Positions 6,973 to 7,460 of a DNA stretch of 7,460 bases are shown here, in pieces. Position numbers and translations under genes: made by a program. Within the stretch, counting starts at the first letter, position 1, and every line of letters starts with the position of its first letter. Source of the DNA: Nitrospinaceae bacterium UBA3496 (GTDB taxonomy: Bacteria; UBA8248); assembly GCA_002377645.1 (NCBI GenBank), contig DFQF01000037.1, forward strand, positions 4,658-12,117, read 5' to 3'. The notes under the pieces are model-generated. The model searched no databases. It saw nothing but the letters and a program-made list of their open reading frames with translations, and had not been told where the DNA came from.

Positions 6973-7004
6973 AAATATTTTAATAATTTTTCTTAAAAAT
7001 ATTT
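6973..7004. repeat. All-A/T inverted repeat after lptB
   Basis: The nine-base arms AAATATTTT (6973-6981) and AAAATATTT (6996-7004) are perfect complements around a 14-base loop that contains a T-run. It begins five bases after the lptB stop, where an operon terminator would be expected. It has no G-C pair and no T-tract behind it on the plus strand, so it is a poor intrinsic terminator. It may be chance in such A+T-rich DNA. Confidence 0.4.
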
Positions 7005-7034
7005 AAAATATGCCGTTTATTGAAATAGAGTAAC

Positions 7035-7051
7035 GTTTAAATAGTTTAAAT
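7035..7051 (+). repeat. Tandem 8-base direct repeat in the metK leader
   Basis: GTTTAAAT occurs twice (7035-7042 and 7044-7051) with one base between, a 9-base period, just upstream of the metK ribosome binding site. Each copy contains the palindrome TTTAAA. It could be a regulator site or part of a promoter (TTGAAA at 7020-7025 is a possible -35 box), but no well-spaced -10 box goes with it. Confidence 0.4.
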
Positions 7052-7058
7052 GTAGAAT

Positions 7059-7064
7059 AAGGAG
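7059..7064 (+). promoter_or_regulatory. Shine-Dalgarno deciding the TTG start of metK
   Basis: AAGGAG, a full-strength site, sits 6 bases before TTG at 7071. The same frame has a TAG stop at 7053-7055 and no ATG before residue 23, beyond the conserved HPDK. The TTG start is therefore well fixed. Confidence 0.85.
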
Positions 7065-7070
7065 ATTGAC

Positions 7071-7460
7071 TTGTCGTCGAATAAAGAAAATTTTATTTTT
7101 ACTTCTGAATCTGTTTCAGAAGGCCATCCTGATAAAATGGCAGATCAGATTAGCGATTCTATTTTAGATGCAATCTACGAAAATGACCCCAATGGAAGGG
7201 TTGCATGCGAAACAATGCTAACCACAGGTTTAGTTTTTATAGCCGGAGAGATTTCTACAACCGCTGAATATGATCCTAAGAGTATTGCCAAAGAAACAAT
7301 AAGAGAGATTGGATATGACAATGCTAATTATGGTTTTGATTGTGATACTTGCGCAATTTTGACTGCGATTGACAACCAATCACCTAATATTTCTCAAGGT
7401 GTCTCAGAAGGAGAGGGTCTTCATAAAGAACAGGGTGCAGGCGATCAGGGAATGATGTTT
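7071..7460 (+). CDS. metK: S-adenosylmethionine synthetase MetK, N-terminal part (3' end outside window)
   Basis: Cytosolic enzyme that makes S-adenosylmethionine from methionine and ATP, the methyl donor for most cellular methylation. The window holds the first 130 of the usual 380-400 codons, with the frame still open at the last base. Motifs: [19 protein letters not shown] at 11-29, where H19 and D21 correspond to E. coli His14 and Asp16; ACETMLTTG, matching the conserved E-T-x-x-[25 protein letters not shown]; and GAGDQGMMF at 122-130, the conserved active-site loop. The loop before it reads [10 protein letters not shown], the longer form also seen in several other proteobacterial MetKs. 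The start is TTG with AAGGAG 6 bases upstream. The 103-base gap after lptB suggests its own promoter, though read-through from the lpt genes cannot be excluded. Confidence 0.96.
   Translation, partial: MSSNKENFIFTSESVSEGHPDKMADQISDSILDAIYENDPNGRVACETMLTTGLVFIAGEISTTAEYDPKSIAKETIREIGYDNANYGFDCDTCAILTAIDNQSPNISQGVSEGEGLHKEQGAGDQGMMF

Noticed and set aside
6973..7004. Intrinsic terminator after lptB
   Set aside because: The stem has no G-C pairs and no T-tract follows it, so it is listed only as an inverted repeat.
7035..7051. CtrA binding box in the metK leader
   Set aside because: The alphaproteobacterial consensus is TTAA-N7-TTAA. Here the two TTAA cores are only 5 bases apart, and the host group is uncertain.
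7053..7058. TAGAAT as the metK -10 promoter box
   Set aside because: It would put the transcript start at or beyond the AAGGAG ribosome site, leaving that strong Shine-Dalgarno out of the message.
6968..7070. A SAM-sensing riboswitch upstream of metK
   Set aside because: The leader is nearly all A/T, without the G/C-rich paired helices or the conserved cores I know for SAM-I, SAM-II or SAM/SAH riboswitches. Covariance-model scanning was not possible here.
1..7460. Mobile element, CRISPR array, tRNA or rRNA gene, defence cassette
   Set aside because: I saw no transposase or integrase motifs, spaced repeats, cloverleaf-like sequence or rRNA segments. Nearly all bases belong to recognisable core genes.

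Overview
The window is about 7.5 kb of compact, AT-rich DNA (roughly one third G+C by eye) from a Gram-negative bacterium. The lipopolysaccharide-transport genes lptC, lptA and lptB, together with FtsH, PdxJ and MetK, indicate a diderm with an LPS-type outer membrane. Small gaps, low G+C and a putative F420-linked oxidoreductase would fit a marine, streamlined, proteobacteria-like lineage. As I recall it, the order ftsH ... pdxJ - nnr - tsaE resembles deltaproteobacterial chromosomes, where folP-cdaA-ybbR-glmM and acpS usually lie in between. An alphaproteobacterium or a SAR324/Nitrospinota-like lineage is also possible. I cannot fix the taxon from the sequence alone.

Layout. Bases 1-1137 (+) hold the C-terminal part of ftsH, cut by the window start. 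Bases 1134-2114 (-) hold a luciferase-like, Mer-type oxidoreductase whose stop codon overlaps the ftsH stop tail to tail. A 167-base divergent spacer (2115-2281) follows. From 2282 to 6967 six genes run in one direction with tiny gaps: pdxJ, a fused nnrE-nnrD, tsaE, lptC, lptA and lptB. A 103-base AT-rich spacer then leads to metK (7071 onward), which starts at TTG and runs off the window end.

Functions. FtsH is the membrane AAA+ zinc protease. In E. coli it limits LPS synthesis by degrading LpxC, a loose functional link to the lpt genes. PdxJ makes pyridoxine 5'-phosphate (vitamin B6). NnrE-NnrD repairs hydrated NAD(P)H. TsaE supports t6A tRNA modification. LptC, LptA and LptB are the inner-membrane anchor, the periplasmic bridge and the ATPase of the LPS export machine. 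MetK makes S-adenosylmethionine. The six-gene run is probably one operon, read from a promoter in the 2115-2281 spacer.

This is essentially core housekeeping DNA. I found no mobile element, CRISPR array, RNA gene or defence-like cassette, and no convincing undescribed system. The points worth a second look are modest: non-consensus residues in conserved parts of FtsH and PdxJ, the convergent stop overlap, the inserted oxidoreductase, two TTG starts, and short repeats in the metK leader.
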